From Saccharospirillaceae bacterium (lineage in GTDB: Bacteria; Pseudomonadota; Gammaproteobacteria; Pseudomonadales; Natronospirillaceae), in the NCBI GenBank assembly GCA_007116635.1, contig SKIB01000027.1, positions 21,239 to 85,238 of the forward strand: DNA of 64,000 nt, written 5' to 3'. The stretch's first letter is position 1. Each line of letters starts with the position of its first letter. A model generated the notes under the pieces. That model saw nothing but the letters and a program-made list of their open reading frames with translations. It searched no databases and was not told where the DNA came from. Below, one piece after another: positions 8,249-17,624 of this stretch. The position numbers were made by a program, and so were the translations under genes.

Positions 8249-8261
8249 GCTTGTTTTGATA
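8225..8261. repeat. 12-bp inverted repeat covering both stop codons of ubiX and cca
   Basis: TATCAAAACAAG (8225-8236) and CTTGTTTTGATA (8250-8261) are perfect inverted copies. They span the overlapping ends of the two convergent genes and are part of both coding sequences. There is no clear T tract, but the hairpin would form in both transcripts and could act as a two-way terminator or 3' stabiliser. Confidence 0.55.
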
Positions 8262-9327
8262 AGATGGCTGTTTTACGCCTCGCCATTTCCAGGCCTAGTT
8301 GTTTGCCCTTGAACCCCTGTTGGCTAAGCTCTTTGGCTTGCACCTGCTCAAGTTGCTTGAGATGCCAATTCAACAGCTCTTGATTCTCGAGGGTTAATTC
8401 ATTGAGCACCTGTAATTGTTTAAGTCGCTCGGGCTGTCGCTCAATGTCCAAACCACTGAGTAGCTGCCAACGCTGTAACCCAGAGAGCTGCTGATAATTA
8501 TTTAAGTCATTGTGGTGGTTGGCTAGGTCCAGCAAAAAGGTTTGGCTGGATTTATCGAAACGTAGGTTTTTGGCCTGAAGTTGCAGCTCTTTGGCCTGTA
8601 TATGAGGGTGTAGTTGCCAGAACTGCCAGCAAAGTCTTTGTGCGTGGTTCAGTTGGCTCCAGCCTTGAGGTAGGCTGGTTAGCCTGCTACTGAACTTTGC
8701 CAGCGGCAGAAGCTGAGCAAGTGCTCCGCACTGATGCAGAGCTTGCCAAAACAACCAGGGCTTTTCACTGTTCATGGCTTTTAAACATTCTTGTAGTATT
8801 CGTTCTGCGCTCAGGGTTAATAGCTCACGGCTGTTAACAATCTGCGTCATGGCTTGCCAGGACTGGTCGTGAATCTTGAAGTCAAATTGCCAAAGTTGGG
8901 CATGCAACCTAGCAAGGCGAATTAGCCGCAGGGGGTCTTCACAAAAAGCATTAGACACAGGCCTAAGCCAGCGCTGCTGCAAATCCGCTTGTCCATGATA
9001 GGGATCAAAAAGCTCGCCATCTTGATTGAGGGCCATGGCATTGATGCTTAGGTCTCTGCGAATCAGGTCCTGTTCAAGTGTTACCTCTGGGCCAAAGTCA
9101 CAGATGAAGCCATGATGACCTTGGTCGAGCTTTTTTTCTTTACGTGCTAGGGCGTATTCTTCTTGCGTCTCTGGATGGAGGAATACAGGAAAATCGCGGC
9201 CAACCTGGCGAAAGCCAGAGGCTAGCATTTGCTCTGGTGTGGCGCCAACCACCAGATAATCATGGTCAACCACGGGTCGGCCAAGTAGGCGGTCACGAAC
9301 CGCCCCCCCTACTAAATATATTTGCAT
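8245..9327 (-). CDS. cca: CCA-adding tRNA nucleotidyltransferase, class II, without HD domain
   Basis: This enzyme adds or repairs the 3' CCA end of tRNAs without a nucleic acid template. The N-terminal catalytic half shows LVGGAVRD, the metal-binding pair in DHDYLV (Asp21 and Asp23) and RRDLSINAMA; the helix DPLRLIRLARLHAQ follows. At 360 residues it is shorter than the E. coli enzyme (412). The C-terminal part shows no HD phosphohydrolase motif, so it resembles the shorter nucleotidyltransferase-only form. Its ATG overlaps the stop of the upstream outer-membrane protein gene by one base (TGATG), which suggests translational coupling between two unrelated functions. tRNAs in this window already encode CCA, so repair is the likely main role. 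Confidence 0.9.
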   Translation of the reverse strand: MQIYLVGGAVRDRLLGRPVVDHDYLVVGATPEQMLASGFRQVGRDFPVFLHPETQEEYALARKEKKLDQGHHGFICDFGPEVTLEQDLIRRDLSINAMALNQDGELFDPYHGQADLQQRWLRPVSNAFCEDPLRLIRLARLHAQLWQFDFKIHDQSWQAMTQIVNSRELLTLSAERILQECLKAMNSEKPWLFWQALHQCGALAQLLPLAKFSSRLTSLPQGWSQLNHAQRLCWQFWQLHPHIQAKELQLQAKNLRFDKSSQTFLLDLANHHNDLNNYQQLSGLQRWQLLSGLDIERQPERLKQLQVLNELTLENQELLNWHLKQLEQVQAKELSQQGFKGKQLGLEMARRKTAILSKQA

Positions 9328-11093
9328 CAGAATTTACGATTCCAGTTAATTTGACCACCTAGGTCTCTGCTCCATTGGCTGCTTAGTTGGCCATATAGAT
9401 TGAGGCTTAGGTCGCTCTGGGTGCCTTGGTTGCCTATGATCAGACCGAGCCTTGCGGGTTGGTCATCGGCTAGATTGTAGGCAAGGTTGGTGCCAAGGTT
9501 AAGTTCGCCATTGGCGTGCTGCCAAAGTAGGCCTGTTTTGATCCATTGTTGGCTGGGTAGCTCTGAGTGTGGGCGGCGCTGATACAATTCTGATTGCAAA
9601 TGAGCCTGCCAAGGGCCCCGCTGAGCATATGCTCCGGCCTCGACTCGGGGCAACAGCCAAAACTCACTGGCAAAGGCTTTGCTGGGGGCGCTGTTTAGAC
9701 GCCAAGGAATGGCGTTAATCGCGGTCAAACCAAATCTTAGTTCGGCATCCGATTGTCGATAAGCTTGCCAAATAACGCCTAGATCAAGATTGGGCCTTAG
9801 CAATAGGCGTGACTGTGGGATGAGTTCTTCCGGCAGTTTTTCTAGGCTATAAACGGTATGATTGAACATTAGGTGAGCATCTAGTTTGGCCGTGGCGCCA
9901 AAATGTAGATTAGGGTTGTTGCCTTGCCAGGCTCTTGAGTAGCCTAGGCTTTGGCTGTGATGCACTAACAGTGCTAGGCCAGTGATGTGATCAGGACCTC
10001 GGCCAGGTAGACTGGATTCTAGGGCGTCAATGTCGAACTGACACTTATCGAGAAAACCGCCCTGATCCACCGAACTGTAGTCACAGAGTTCGCGCCAAAT
10101 TTTATCGATGTCGCTGATTAGTCCTAATTGATTTGGATTGTCCAGATCAACCCCGAGCTGCACGAACAGCTCCCAAAGGTCAGTGACTGCTTGGTCGGTC
10201 AGTTCTTTGCACTGAGCAGAGGAGCAATTGGGGTCCTCTTTGAGTGCTAGATTGGCCTGATGCACCGATTGCTGGGCATCACTGGTGTGCTTGTCTGCAC
10301 GGCTGCCTAATTCAGCCAGTTCAAAGATAAAACCGTTGAGCGCATAGTAGTCAGCGAACAGTGTTTTCACCGAATCGAAGTCACTTTTTTGAAAGCGCAT
10401 CATGCCATAGCTTTGCGAGCTTTGTTGCCAGGACCATTGCCCCTGTTCTGCGGCCCAGCTAATAGAATTATGCTGTTGCAGCTCAAAGGGTATGTCTTGA
10501 ATCAAGGGTAGTCGCTCTATTGCACCTGCGGTGGCGTAGTTCATGCGTTCAAATTCTTGAAGTAAGGCCAGTAAGCCCGATTGAGTGTTCACATTAATGT
10601 CTGTGATCAGGTCACTAAGCTCTTCTAGGAGTGCATCGAAGTCGTCATCATCCAGAAGTTGTAATATAGTTTCTAGATTAAGGCCATCAGCGATCTCATA
10701 TTGATTAATTAGCTCTGTAAGATCTTTAGCAAGGCGATCAATGGTGCCGTCTTGCACGGCAAAAAGTGCGGAAATACTTTGGGCAAATGGCTCTTGGAGC
10801 TCTTCTCCTGTGTAGTTAAGTAGGTATAAGAAGTCATATAAGCCATCCTCGCGGAACTCAGCAAAGCGTTCGTTCATCAAACCAAAATCTTTATAGCCGA
10901 AAGATGCCTGCCAGCTGGAACGGTATGCGAAGTTTGGCGACAGGCCAAGAATGGCTGGGTTGTATAAATAGGCCTGTTGCCTTGGTGACTGGGTTAAAGA
11001 ATGCGCTTGCTGTGCCGATTGGCTCGTGAATGCCTGGGTAAGGGCACTGCAGCACAGCAAAATAAGGGCAAAAATTGAACGCATCTGGACCAC
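9327..11093 (-). CDS. Outer-membrane beta-barrel protein, TraF-like family
   Basis: The 588-residue product has a signal peptide (about 22 residues, ending ALTQAFT). A region with QQAYLYNPAILG follows, close in style to the AFYNPALL motif that opens TraF_2-type proteins annotated as conjugal transfer TraF. The C-terminal third is made of alternating short strands and ends in Asn-Arg-Lys-Phe. A terminal Phe after beta strands is the usual outer-membrane insertion signal. The middle is acidic and helical (LDDDDFDALLEELSDLITD) with two cysteine pairs around 290-350. No other conjugation genes are near, so a transfer role is unlikely. Start is the ATG at 11093 or the one nine bases on. It is divergent from flgP and overlaps cca by one base. 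Confidence 0.55.
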   Translation of the reverse strand: MVQMRSIFALILLCCSALTQAFTSQSAQQAHSLTQSPRQQAYLYNPAILGLSPNFAYRSSWQASFGYKDFGLMNERFAEFREDGLYDFLYLLNYTGEELQEPFAQSISALFAVQDGTIDRLAKDLTELINQYEIADGLNLETILQLLDDDDFDALLEELSDLITDINVNTQSGLLALLQEFERMNYATAGAIERLPLIQDIPFELQQHNSISWAAEQGQWSWQQSSQSYGMMRFQKSDFDSVKTLFADYYALNGFIFELAELGSRADKHTSDAQQSVHQANLALKEDPNCSSAQCKELTDQAVTDLWELFVQLGVDLDNPNQLGLISDIDKIWRELCDYSSVDQGGFLDKCQFDIDALESSLPGRGPDHITGLALLVHHSQSLGYSRAWQGNNPNLHFGATAKLDAHLMFNHTVYSLEKLPEELIPQSRLLLRPNLDLGVIWQAYRQSDAELRFGLTAINAIPWRLNSAPSKAFASEFWLLPRVEAGAYAQRGPWQAHLQSELYQRRPHSELPSQQWIKTGLLWQHANGELNLGTNLAYNLADDQPARLGLIIGNQGTQSDLSLNLYGQLSSQWSRDLGGQINWNRKF

Positions 11094-11193
11094 TGTTATT
11101 AGATTTATAATTATTATTTAGTCCTTTGTCAGTTAGGCCGCAAGTGATATTTTGCTAAGCCAAGCCTTTGTGGCTGCTTTTGTGAAAAATCTC

Positions 11194-11219
11194 TCAACTT
11201 CAATCACGACTGGCCGATA
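11194..11219 (+). promoter_or_regulatory. Sigma-28 (FliA)-type flagellar promoter for flgP-flgT
   Basis: TCAAC (11194-11198), a 14-base spacer and GCCGATA (11213-11219) match the flagellar sigma factor pattern TCAAG-N13 to 15-GCCGATA, with one mismatch in the -35 part and none in the -10 part. The element lies 32 bases before the flgP ATG. It agrees with the flagellar identity of both genes and argues against the longer reading frame starting at 11152. Confidence 0.65.
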
Positions 11220-11250
11220 CTCAGTGATAGACAGTATTTGGAGTGTTGTT

Positions 11251-11844
11251 ATGAGACTATGCTTAAGCCTAGTGGCTATTGTGCTGTTATTGTCGGCCTG
11301 TGGTTTGTTCGGTGGCGGAAAAGAGACTCGCCAGCGTCAGGCCATCGAGCAAGAGCTGGCTGAGCTCAATGCCAAATTGCCGCCCTTAGCACCAAGCGTA
11401 TTTCGCGCCGTCGGTTATGGTGCTCCAGCACAGGCCAATGCCCATATTTCTGCGGCACAGAGGGATTTACTAGCCAGAAGAGCATCTACTCTTGATGCTT
11501 ACAGGGCATTAGCGGAGCGAGTCTATGGAACTCGTTTATCAGGTAATTCCAGTATTCAAAACTTAGCGGCCGAAGACGATCGTTTACGAGCTTATTTAGA
11601 TGCCACCATTATGGGTGCCAGAGTGGTGGCGCAAAATCGAATGGAGCATGGGGTATATGAGACCGTGGTTGAGCTAGTGCTGGATGAAGGCTTTCGCAAC
11701 TGTTTAGCTGTGGGGCTAGATGGTCGGATGAACACCAGTTGCCGTTATGAGGCCATTTATAACGCTGAAAACCTAAGCGCACCAAGGACTCGCTCAGGTG
11801 CTGGTGTGGCCATTGAGCAATCTGGCCTGTATTTCATTGAATGA
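11251..11844 (+). CDS. flgP: FlgP-like flagellar outer-membrane lipoprotein (LPP20 family)
   Basis: The 197-residue precursor has a basic start, a hydrophobic core and the lipobox LLSAC, so it should be lipidated and sorted to the outer membrane. The mature part carries the LPP20/FlgP core: a helix with RRASTLDAYRALAERVYGTRL followed by a strand-rich end (MGARVVAQNRMEHGVYETVVELVL). FlgP proteins build a basal disk around the flagellar outer rings in Vibrio and Campylobacter relatives. The ATG at 11251 has GGAG before it. An upstream in-frame start at 11152 would include the sigma-28-type promoter and is rejected. flgT follows after 10 bases. The protein is longer than Vibrio FlgP (about 140 residues), with an extra N-terminal linker and a C-terminal tail. 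Confidence 0.75.
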   Translation: MRLCLSLVAIVLLLSACGLFGGGKETRQRQAIEQELAELNAKLPPLAPSVFRAVGYGAPAQANAHISAAQRDLLARRASTLDAYRALAERVYGTRLSGNSSIQNLAAEDDRLRAYLDATIMGARVVAQNRMEHGVYETVVELVLDEGFRNCLAVGLDGRMNTSCRYEAIYNAENLSAPRTRSGAGVAIEQSGLYFIE

Positions 11845-11854
11845 GAGGTTTGCT

Positions 11855-13051
11855 GTGTCAAAGTTAATATGTTTGATGATGCTTGTTGTGACCTTGCCCG
11901 TGATGGCGCAATGGGTCGAGGCTGAGGGGCAGGCTGATGTTCATTATCAAGACCTTGAATCAGCTCGAATGCGAGCCATACGTGATGCCATGGGGCAGGC
12001 CGCGGTTATGGCTGGCGCCCGTGTCCAGGCAGTGAGTGAGAGTCATAATGGCGTGATTAACAGTGAGTTTGTCCGTATGTCTGGTCATGCCAATCTATCT
12101 CAGGTTGAGCTGTTAAATGAGAGTCATCAACAGGGCCGGTATCAGGTACGTATCCGTGCATGGGCAGAGGGATTAAGTAGCTGTGCTCTTGGTCAGGGTA
12201 ACCCCTATCAAAAGAGTTTGGCCGTTACCGGCTTTTATTTACAGGATGCAGCAGGTGCCAATCTTGGCCAGCTTGGTCAGATTGGCATTGCGGTGGCTCA
12301 AGATTTGGTGCGGCGCTGGCAAGGTTCTTCTAGTATTTATGCACTGGATGCCAGTCACACCCTTATTTACGACAGCCCTGAGACCGCCCCTGTTCATTTT
12401 GATGATCGCCATCGACTCAATAATCGTTTGCAGCATGCAGCGCAGGCCATGCAAAGTCAGTACGTACTTAGTGGCGTGGTAGAAGCCCTTGGAGCAGGTA
12501 ATCAAGTTGGCCCAAGCAGTAGAACCGAGCGTTTTGCCAGTCATTTAGGGCTCTCAGGGGCTGACCGGGCGAGGCAGTACAATCTTAGGGTAATGCTGCA
12601 CGACAGTTACAGTGGAGCACTGGTTTTTCAGCATTATTATCAGCTTGAAGCAGATTGGACTTGGGATCGCTTTCGGCAAACAGGCTTTTTAACACCGGCT
12701 TTTTTAACAACACCCTATGGGCGCGAGGTCGACAGTCTGCATGCCCAGATTGCCCAAGATATGGAGCAAATTCTGGCTTGTCAGCCCTATATGGCCAGTA
12801 TCAGTGCGGTTGATGGGTCGATAATCAGAGTCTCTCAGCCCGTAGCCTCAGGCATTCGCCCAGGAGACTTGCTGGCCGTATACCGCACCAGTCATAGCTT
12901 TAGTCGTCAACAGGACACCATGGTCAGTCTAACCGACACCAAGGTTAGTGCTAGGGTGGTTCAGGTTCAGCCAGGATTTTTGGTGGCCGAACTGCCTGTA
13001 GAGGCGGCTCGGTTGAACTTGCAAGCAGATGATCTGGTGGTAGCCTGGTGA
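11855..13051 (+). CDS. flgT: FlgT-like flagellar assembly protein (H-ring component)
   Basis: FlgT is a periplasmic protein that forms the H ring around the flagellar LP ring in Vibrio and helps keep the motor assembled. The 398-residue product has a signal peptide ending near VMAQW. An N-terminal domain typical of FlgT follows (WVEAEGQADVHYQDLESARM then AIRDAMGQAAVMAGARV), with a middle domain containing SLAVTGFYL, and a small C-terminal beta domain ending VVAW. The GTG at 11855 is chosen because it gives a complete signal peptide directly after a GAGAGG sequence. The stop codon abuts the convergent nadC stop with no gap. No flgO or motor genes are in the window. Confidence 0.78.
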   Translation: MSKLICLMMLVVTLPVMAQWVEAEGQADVHYQDLESARMRAIRDAMGQAAVMAGARVQAVSESHNGVINSEFVRMSGHANLSQVELLNESHQQGRYQVRIRAWAEGLSSCALGQGNPYQKSLAVTGFYLQDAAGANLGQLGQIGIAVAQDLVRRWQGSSSIYALDASHTLIYDSPETAPVHFDDRHRLNNRLQHAAQAMQSQYVLSGVVEALGAGNQVGPSSRTERFASHLGLSGADRARQYNLRVMLHDSYSGALVFQHYYQLEADWTWDRFRQTGFLTPAFLTTPYGREVDSLHAQIAQDMEQILACQPYMASISAVDGSIIRVSQPVASGIRPGDLLAVYRTSHSFSRQQDTMVSLTDTKVSARVVQVQPGFLVAELPVEAARLNLQADDLVVAW

Positions 13052-13915
13052 CTAGCTTGTGCTGGGTATGATGCGCAATGATAAATCATGGGCCTGCAGA
13101 TGCTTGGTTAGCGCCCCGATACTAAGTCGAACTAAGTTGTTTGGCTTAGGAAGGGCGGCCAAGTCTTCTAGGCTATAGCCGCCAGAAATTTCCAATTGGC
13201 CTGCCCGAAAGTTGCGTTGCCAAGCGGCTTGCAGCATCTCTGTACTAAAGTTGTCCAACATTATGTAGTCACAGTCTAATGCAATGGCTTGATCCAGTTG
13301 TTCCAGAGTTTCTACCTCTACCTCAATTTTCAAGTCGGGTTGCTGACTTCTGGCGGTAACAACCGCTCGCTCAAGGCTTCCGGCAGCGGCAATGTGGTTT
13401 TCTTTGATTAGGAACTGATCGTACAGCGCTAGGCGATGGTTGCTACCGCCCGCCAACCAGACGGCATATTTTTGCGCTAAGCGCATGCCGGGAATGGTTT
13501 TACGGGTGTCCAGCAATAGATAACCATCTGGTAGTTGCTTTAGGTAGTGACTTACAGTTTTTGCTGTGCCCATCAGGCTTTGTAAAAAATTCAGTGCAGT
13601 ACGCTCGGCGCTTAGAACTAGGGGGGCAGGCCCTGAAATTTCAGCCAAGACTTGATCCTCGCTAACAGCTCCTCCTTCTTCTACTAACCAGTTGATGTTG
13701 ACCTGCTGGCCTGCCAGTTGCACAAACACCTCATCAACCCAGTCCTTACCACAGAGTAGCCCAGGCTCTCTGCTGATCAGTAGGGCCTTAATCTTCTGCT
13801 TGGTGTCCAGTAATTGTGCCGTGACATCACCAGGGCCAAGGTCTTCTTCGAGAGCAAATTGGACCTGTTGTCGACGATGCTGGTTAAGTAATGGCCAGTA
13901 GCTAGGTGTTTGCAT
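13052..13915 (-). CDS. nadC: Quinolinate phosphoribosyltransferase (decarboxylating)
   Basis: NadC converts quinolinate and PRPP to nicotinic acid mononucleotide, the entry step to NAD in the de novo route. The 287-residue protein has the family's landmarks in order: EEDLGPGDVTAQLL near residue 20, the FLQSLMGTAKT helix, DTRKTIPGMRLAQKYAV, a GGSNHR motif, LIKENHI, then EVEVETLEQ and DYIMLDNFS, and ISGGYSLE at the C-terminus. Length matches the family. It is divergent from the ampE-like gene, the same arrangement as nadC/ampDE in enterobacteria. Its stop lies directly against flgT's. Confidence 0.95.
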   Translation of the reverse strand: MQTPSYWPLLNQHRRQQVQFALEEDLGPGDVTAQLLDTKQKIKALLISREPGLLCGKDWVDEVFVQLAGQQVNINWLVEEGGAVSEDQVLAEISGPAPLVLSAERTALNFLQSLMGTAKTVSHYLKQLPDGYLLLDTRKTIPGMRLAQKYAVWLAGGSNHRLALYDQFLIKENHIAAAGSLERAVVTARSQQPDLKIEVEVETLEQLDQAIALDCDYIMLDNFSTEMLQAAWQRNFRAGQLEISGGYSLEDLAALPKPNNLVRLSIGALTKHLQAHDLSLRIIPSTS

Positions 13916-13983
13916 GCTGCTATTCCTCAGGATAAGGCGCTATTATAGGCTGCTGCGGATTAGGAACCAAGGAGTCTAGCCCG

Positions 13984-14640
13984 ATGATGCTGGCCGTATT
14001 ACTAACTGTGTTGTTCTTGCAAGCCATAGCCAAGCAAAGAGGCTGGCCAGATGTGCCTTGGCTGGCTCCTTGGTTGTCCCCACTGTCGTACTTGCCTAGT
14101 GGGCTGCAACTTGCCTTTGCAATCTCGGCTCTATGGTTAATCTATGCCGTGCTGTATGCCTGGCTAAGCCCTTGGCCAATTTGGTTATGGTTGATGCACT
14201 CTGCCTTGCTCTATTCTGCTATGGGGCCTGTCGGGCGCTTGGTTTTGGTGCTAGAGGGGAAGTTGTTCAAGGGTGTAATGCTGGACAAGGGCCCCAAAGC
14301 ACTGCTGCTATTGGATCAATGGTGTTGGTATTTGCTTTTCCCATTGATGTCTTATAGTTTTTTTTCTGTGCCGGGCTTGTTGTTGATAATGCTGCTGCAG
14401 CAAGGTCGGTTGGCTCATGCATGGCGTTTGCGACGTGTTATAATGGCCATGGCTGCTTGGCCTCTGTATCGGTTTTTACAACTCCCGCAACGGCCCATGC
14501 TGCCCATTGTTCAGCATCTTTATTTGCTAGCTTCAGAAGCCGCCTTGCAACCAGGGCGGCTCTATGCACGGCTGCAACAGGGTCGTTGGTGGCTCTGGGG
14601 CCTAGCATGCGGTATTGGTTTGCTAAAAATGTTATTATGA
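13984..14640 (+). CDS. Multi-pass inner-membrane protein, probably AmpE-like
   Basis: The 218-residue product is very hydrophobic, with perhaps four to five membrane helices and many Trp and Leu residues. Sequence similarity to AmpE is weak to my eye. The position supports the call: in many gammaproteobacteria nadC is divergent from ampD-ampE, and this gene sits where that pair would be. It is shorter than E. coli AmpE (284 residues). No ampD-type amidase gene is present between it and nadC. AmpE is a poorly understood membrane protein linked to beta-lactamase induction. It could also be an unrelated membrane protein. It starts at one of two adjacent ATGs at 13984. Confidence 0.45.
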   Translation: MMLAVLLTVLFLQAIAKQRGWPDVPWLAPWLSPLSYLPSGLQLAFAISALWLIYAVLYAWLSPWPIWLWLMHSALLYSAMGPVGRLVLVLEGKLFKGVMLDKGPKALLLLDQWCWYLLFPLMSYSFFSVPGLLLIMLLQQGRLAHAWRLRRVIMAMAAWPLYRFLQLPQRPMLPIVQHLYLLASEAALQPGRLYARLQQGRWWLWGLACGIGLLKMLL

Positions 14641-14703
14641 TGCCCTAAACAATCATTGTGATTCGATTTTTTGCTCCCAAACTAAATACAGTTTTCACTA
14701 TAA

Positions 14704-15669
<966 letters not shown>

Positions 15670-15691
15670 TTCAATATCAGCAGAGATGACT

Positions 15692-15721
15692 AAAAGAGCA
15701 GGCTTTTATCTGCTCTTTTTG
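15692..15721. terminator. Bidirectional terminator between trxB and minE
   Basis: AAAAGAGCAG (15692-15701) and CTGCTCTTTT (15710-15719) form a perfect 10-bp stem with an 8-base loop. It has T residues on its 3' side and A residues on its 5' side, so it can end transcripts of both convergent units. Confidence 0.85.
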
Positions 15722-15752
15722 TTGGCTCACTTTTAGTCTTGGTGAGCACTCC

Positions 15753-16007
15753 TTAGTTGGGCAGGGTGACATTGAGTTCGAGAACTGAGTAATTGCCCTC
15801 TGAATCCAATTGCACCTGAACGTTATCCGCTTCTATCTCTACATACTTTTGAATAACCAGCATCAGATCACGTTGTAAGTCTTGTAGGTAGTCAGGCTGA
15901 TTCCGTTGGCGGCGCTCATGGGCGACAATTACCTTTAGTCGCTCTTTGGCAACATTCGCAGGGTTCTTCTCTTGCTCATTTTTGAAAAAGTTAAACAATT
16001 TTTTCAT
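15753..16007 (-). CDS. minE: Cell-division topological specificity factor MinE
   Basis: MinE stimulates MinD ATPase and drives pole-to-pole oscillation, keeping the MinC division inhibitor away from midcell. The 84-residue protein has the short N-terminal amphipathic membrane helix (MKKLFNFFK), the MinD-binding stretch AKERLKVIVAHERRQ, and the beta-rich dimer domain ending SVLELNVTLPN. It is the last gene of minCDE, 12 bases after minD. Confidence 0.95.
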   Translation of the reverse strand: MKKLFNFFKNEQEKNPANVAKERLKVIVAHERRQRNQPDYLQDLQRDLMLVIQKYVEIEADNVQVQLDSEGNYSVLELNVTLPN

Positions 16008-16019
16008 GCTCCCACCCAG

Positions 16020-16820
16020 TTAGCTGAAAATGCGCTTCAGTAGCCCTTTGCGCTCAATAAAGCGTAAAGGCCTAGTTTCACCTAAGAAGCGAGCGATCAT
16101 GTCATCATAGGCCATGCCTGCATCACTGTTTTTATCCATGATGACAGGATGGCCCTGGTTAGAAGCCTTAAGTACTGATTCAGACTCAGGAATGACACCG
16201 ATATTTTTGACGCCCAAAATGTCTTCCACATCTTCAATGCTCATCATTTCGCCCTTAGCCACTCGATCTGGGTCATAACGGGTAATGAGGAGGTTCTCTT
16301 TTACAGAGTCAAGCCCTTCTTGGGCGCGTTGGCTCTTGCTTTGTAATATGCCCAGCATGCGATCCGAGTCACGTACCGATGACACCTCTGGGTTGGTAAC
16401 AATGATGGCTTCATCGGCATAATACATGGCGGTGAAGGCCCCTTGTTCAATACCAGCAGGAGAGTCACAGATAATAAAGTCAAAGTCTTGGCTAAGCTCA
16501 TTTAAAACTGCGCCCACGCCTTCAAGAGTTAAGGCTTCTTTTTCTTTGGTTTGGGACGCAGCAAGAATAAACAAGTTTTCACAGCGTTTATCCTTAATCA
16601 ATGCTTGCCTAAGGTTAGCATCACCTTGAATCACATTAACGAAGTCATAGACAACGCGACGCTCACAATCCATGACGATATCAAGGTTGCGCAAACCTAT
16701 ATCAAAGTCAATAACAACGGTTTTATAGCCACGCATGGCTAGGCCCATGCTGAAGGCTGCACTAGTGGTTGTTTTGCCAACGCCACCCTTGCCAGAGGTG
16801 ACTACAATAATCTTAGCCAA
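16020..16820 (-). CDS. minD: Septum-site ATPase MinD
   Basis: MinD is a ParA-type ATPase that binds the membrane in its ATP form and recruits MinC and MinE. The 266-residue protein has the deviant Walker A motif GKGGVGKTT (about residues 10-18), DFDIGLRNLD, CDSPAGIE (switch II), and the C-terminal amphipathic membrane-targeting helix ending KGLLKRIFS. The start is a TTG at 16820: the product then begins M-AKIIVVTSGKGG like its homologues, and AAGGAAG lies six bases upstream. A longer frame from an ATG at 16868 would add 16 residues from inside minC and is rejected. The TTG start 14 bases after minC may tune MinD level. Confidence 0.95.
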   Translation of the reverse strand: MAKIIVVTSGKGGVGKTTTSAAFSMGLAMRGYKTVVIDFDIGLRNLDIVMDCERRVVYDFVNVIQGDANLRQALIKDKRCENLFILAASQTKEKEALTLEGVGAVLNELSQDFDFIICDSPAGIEQGAFTAMYYADEAIIVTNPEVSSVRDSDRMLGILQSKSQRAQEGLDSVKENLLITRYDPDRVAKGEMMSIEDVEDILGVKNIGVIPESESVLKASNQGHPVIMDKNSDAGMAYDDMIARFLGETRPLRFIERKGLLKRIFS

Positions 16821-16833
16821 GGTTGTCTTCCTT

Positions 16834-17523
16834 CTAAAAAGTTTTAAATACGAGCTGTTCGTTTTCAAGCTGGATCAACTGTGGACCCTGTAATTCTTGG
16901 AATTGTTCGTTCAGCATATAGATCCCATTAATGGCAATCAACTCTGCTTGAGTCAAGCCATGGCAAATAATTTTTGCCTGCGAATTGCCTTGAACGCCTG
17001 CCATGGCTCTGCCTCGCAGTTGGCCGTGAATATGAATGTCACCATCGGCCATGACTTCAGCGCCATCATTAACATTGCCAAGAATGACTAAACTGCTGTT
17101 ACGAGCATAATGCTGCTGGCCAGATCTGAGGTTGGTTAACACCTCACTGCTCGGTGACGATGCTTGGCGTTTGCCCGCTTGCTCAGATTTAACAGCAACT
17201 GGAGTCAGTAGGCTTAGGCCAAGGCGATGAGCCACATCCTGTAGTTCGGTTTGTACGCTACGCCAAGCAAACACATTTAGGTTTTGTTCACGCATTAGGT
17301 CAATCAGTTGTTCGAGCTGAATATCAGTCAGCTTGAATTGACTGCTGTCTAAACAAAAAGCGGCATGCTTGAATAGTTCAGGATTGGATTGATAGAGTTC
17401 AGCCAGTTGCTTAGCCCAGTGGTTGGGGTTTAATTCTTTAACCACTAGGCTGGTAAAGGGCACTTGAGCAGACTTAATCACTAAGGACTGTGACGAGTTA
17501 AGTTTGCTATTTTGCCTGCTCAT
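16834..17523 (-). CDS. minC: Septum-site inhibitor MinC
   Basis: MinC blocks FtsZ assembly where MinD places it. The 229-residue protein has an N-terminal FtsZ-binding domain (FTSLVVKEL ... [12 protein letters not shown]). A linker rich in Ser and Gln follows, then the C-terminal beta-helix with [22 protein letters not shown] and [18 protein letters not shown], which binds MinD. The ATG at 17523 is preferred because GGAG precedes it and the upstream ATG at 17547 adds an atypical stretch. It is the first gene of the minCDE operon. Confidence 0.93.
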   Translation of the reverse strand: MSRQNSKLNSSQSLVIKSAQVPFTSLVVKELNPNHWAKQLAELYQSNPELFKHAAFCLDSSQFKLTDIQLEQLIDLMREQNLNVFAWRSVQTELQDVAHRLGLSLLTPVAVKSEQAGKRQASSPSSEVLTNLRSGQQHYARNSSLVILGNVNDGAEVMADGDIHIHGQLRGRAMAGVQGNSQAKIICHGLTQAELIAINGIYMLNEQFQELQGPQLIQLENEQLVFKTF

Positions 17524-17561
17524 GAGCAGCTCCAAACAAGTTTGCAAATGTATTTGATTTA

Positions 17562-17590
17562 ATAATGTCGCAATTGAATAGGCTTGTCAG
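17562..17590 (-). promoter_or_regulatory. Candidate sigma-70 promoter for minCDE
   Basis: On the complement, CTGACA (17585-17590) and CATTAT (17562-17567) are separated by 17 bases, about 40 bases before the minC start. The matches are 5 of 6 and 4 of 6. The position is right, but the score is modest. Confidence 0.35.
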
Positions 17591-17624
17591 CAAAAATTAA
17601 TCAGTTGTGAAGAATTCTGGTGTT

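Noticed and set aside
9327..11093. TraF-like outer-membrane protein as evidence for a conjugative element
   Set aside because: No other transfer, relaxase or secretion gene is present. The family also occurs as chromosomal outer-membrane proteins.
11152..11250. Longer FlgP-like lipoprotein starting at 11152
   Set aside because: It would place 33 residues before the signal peptide and would cover the sigma-28-type promoter.
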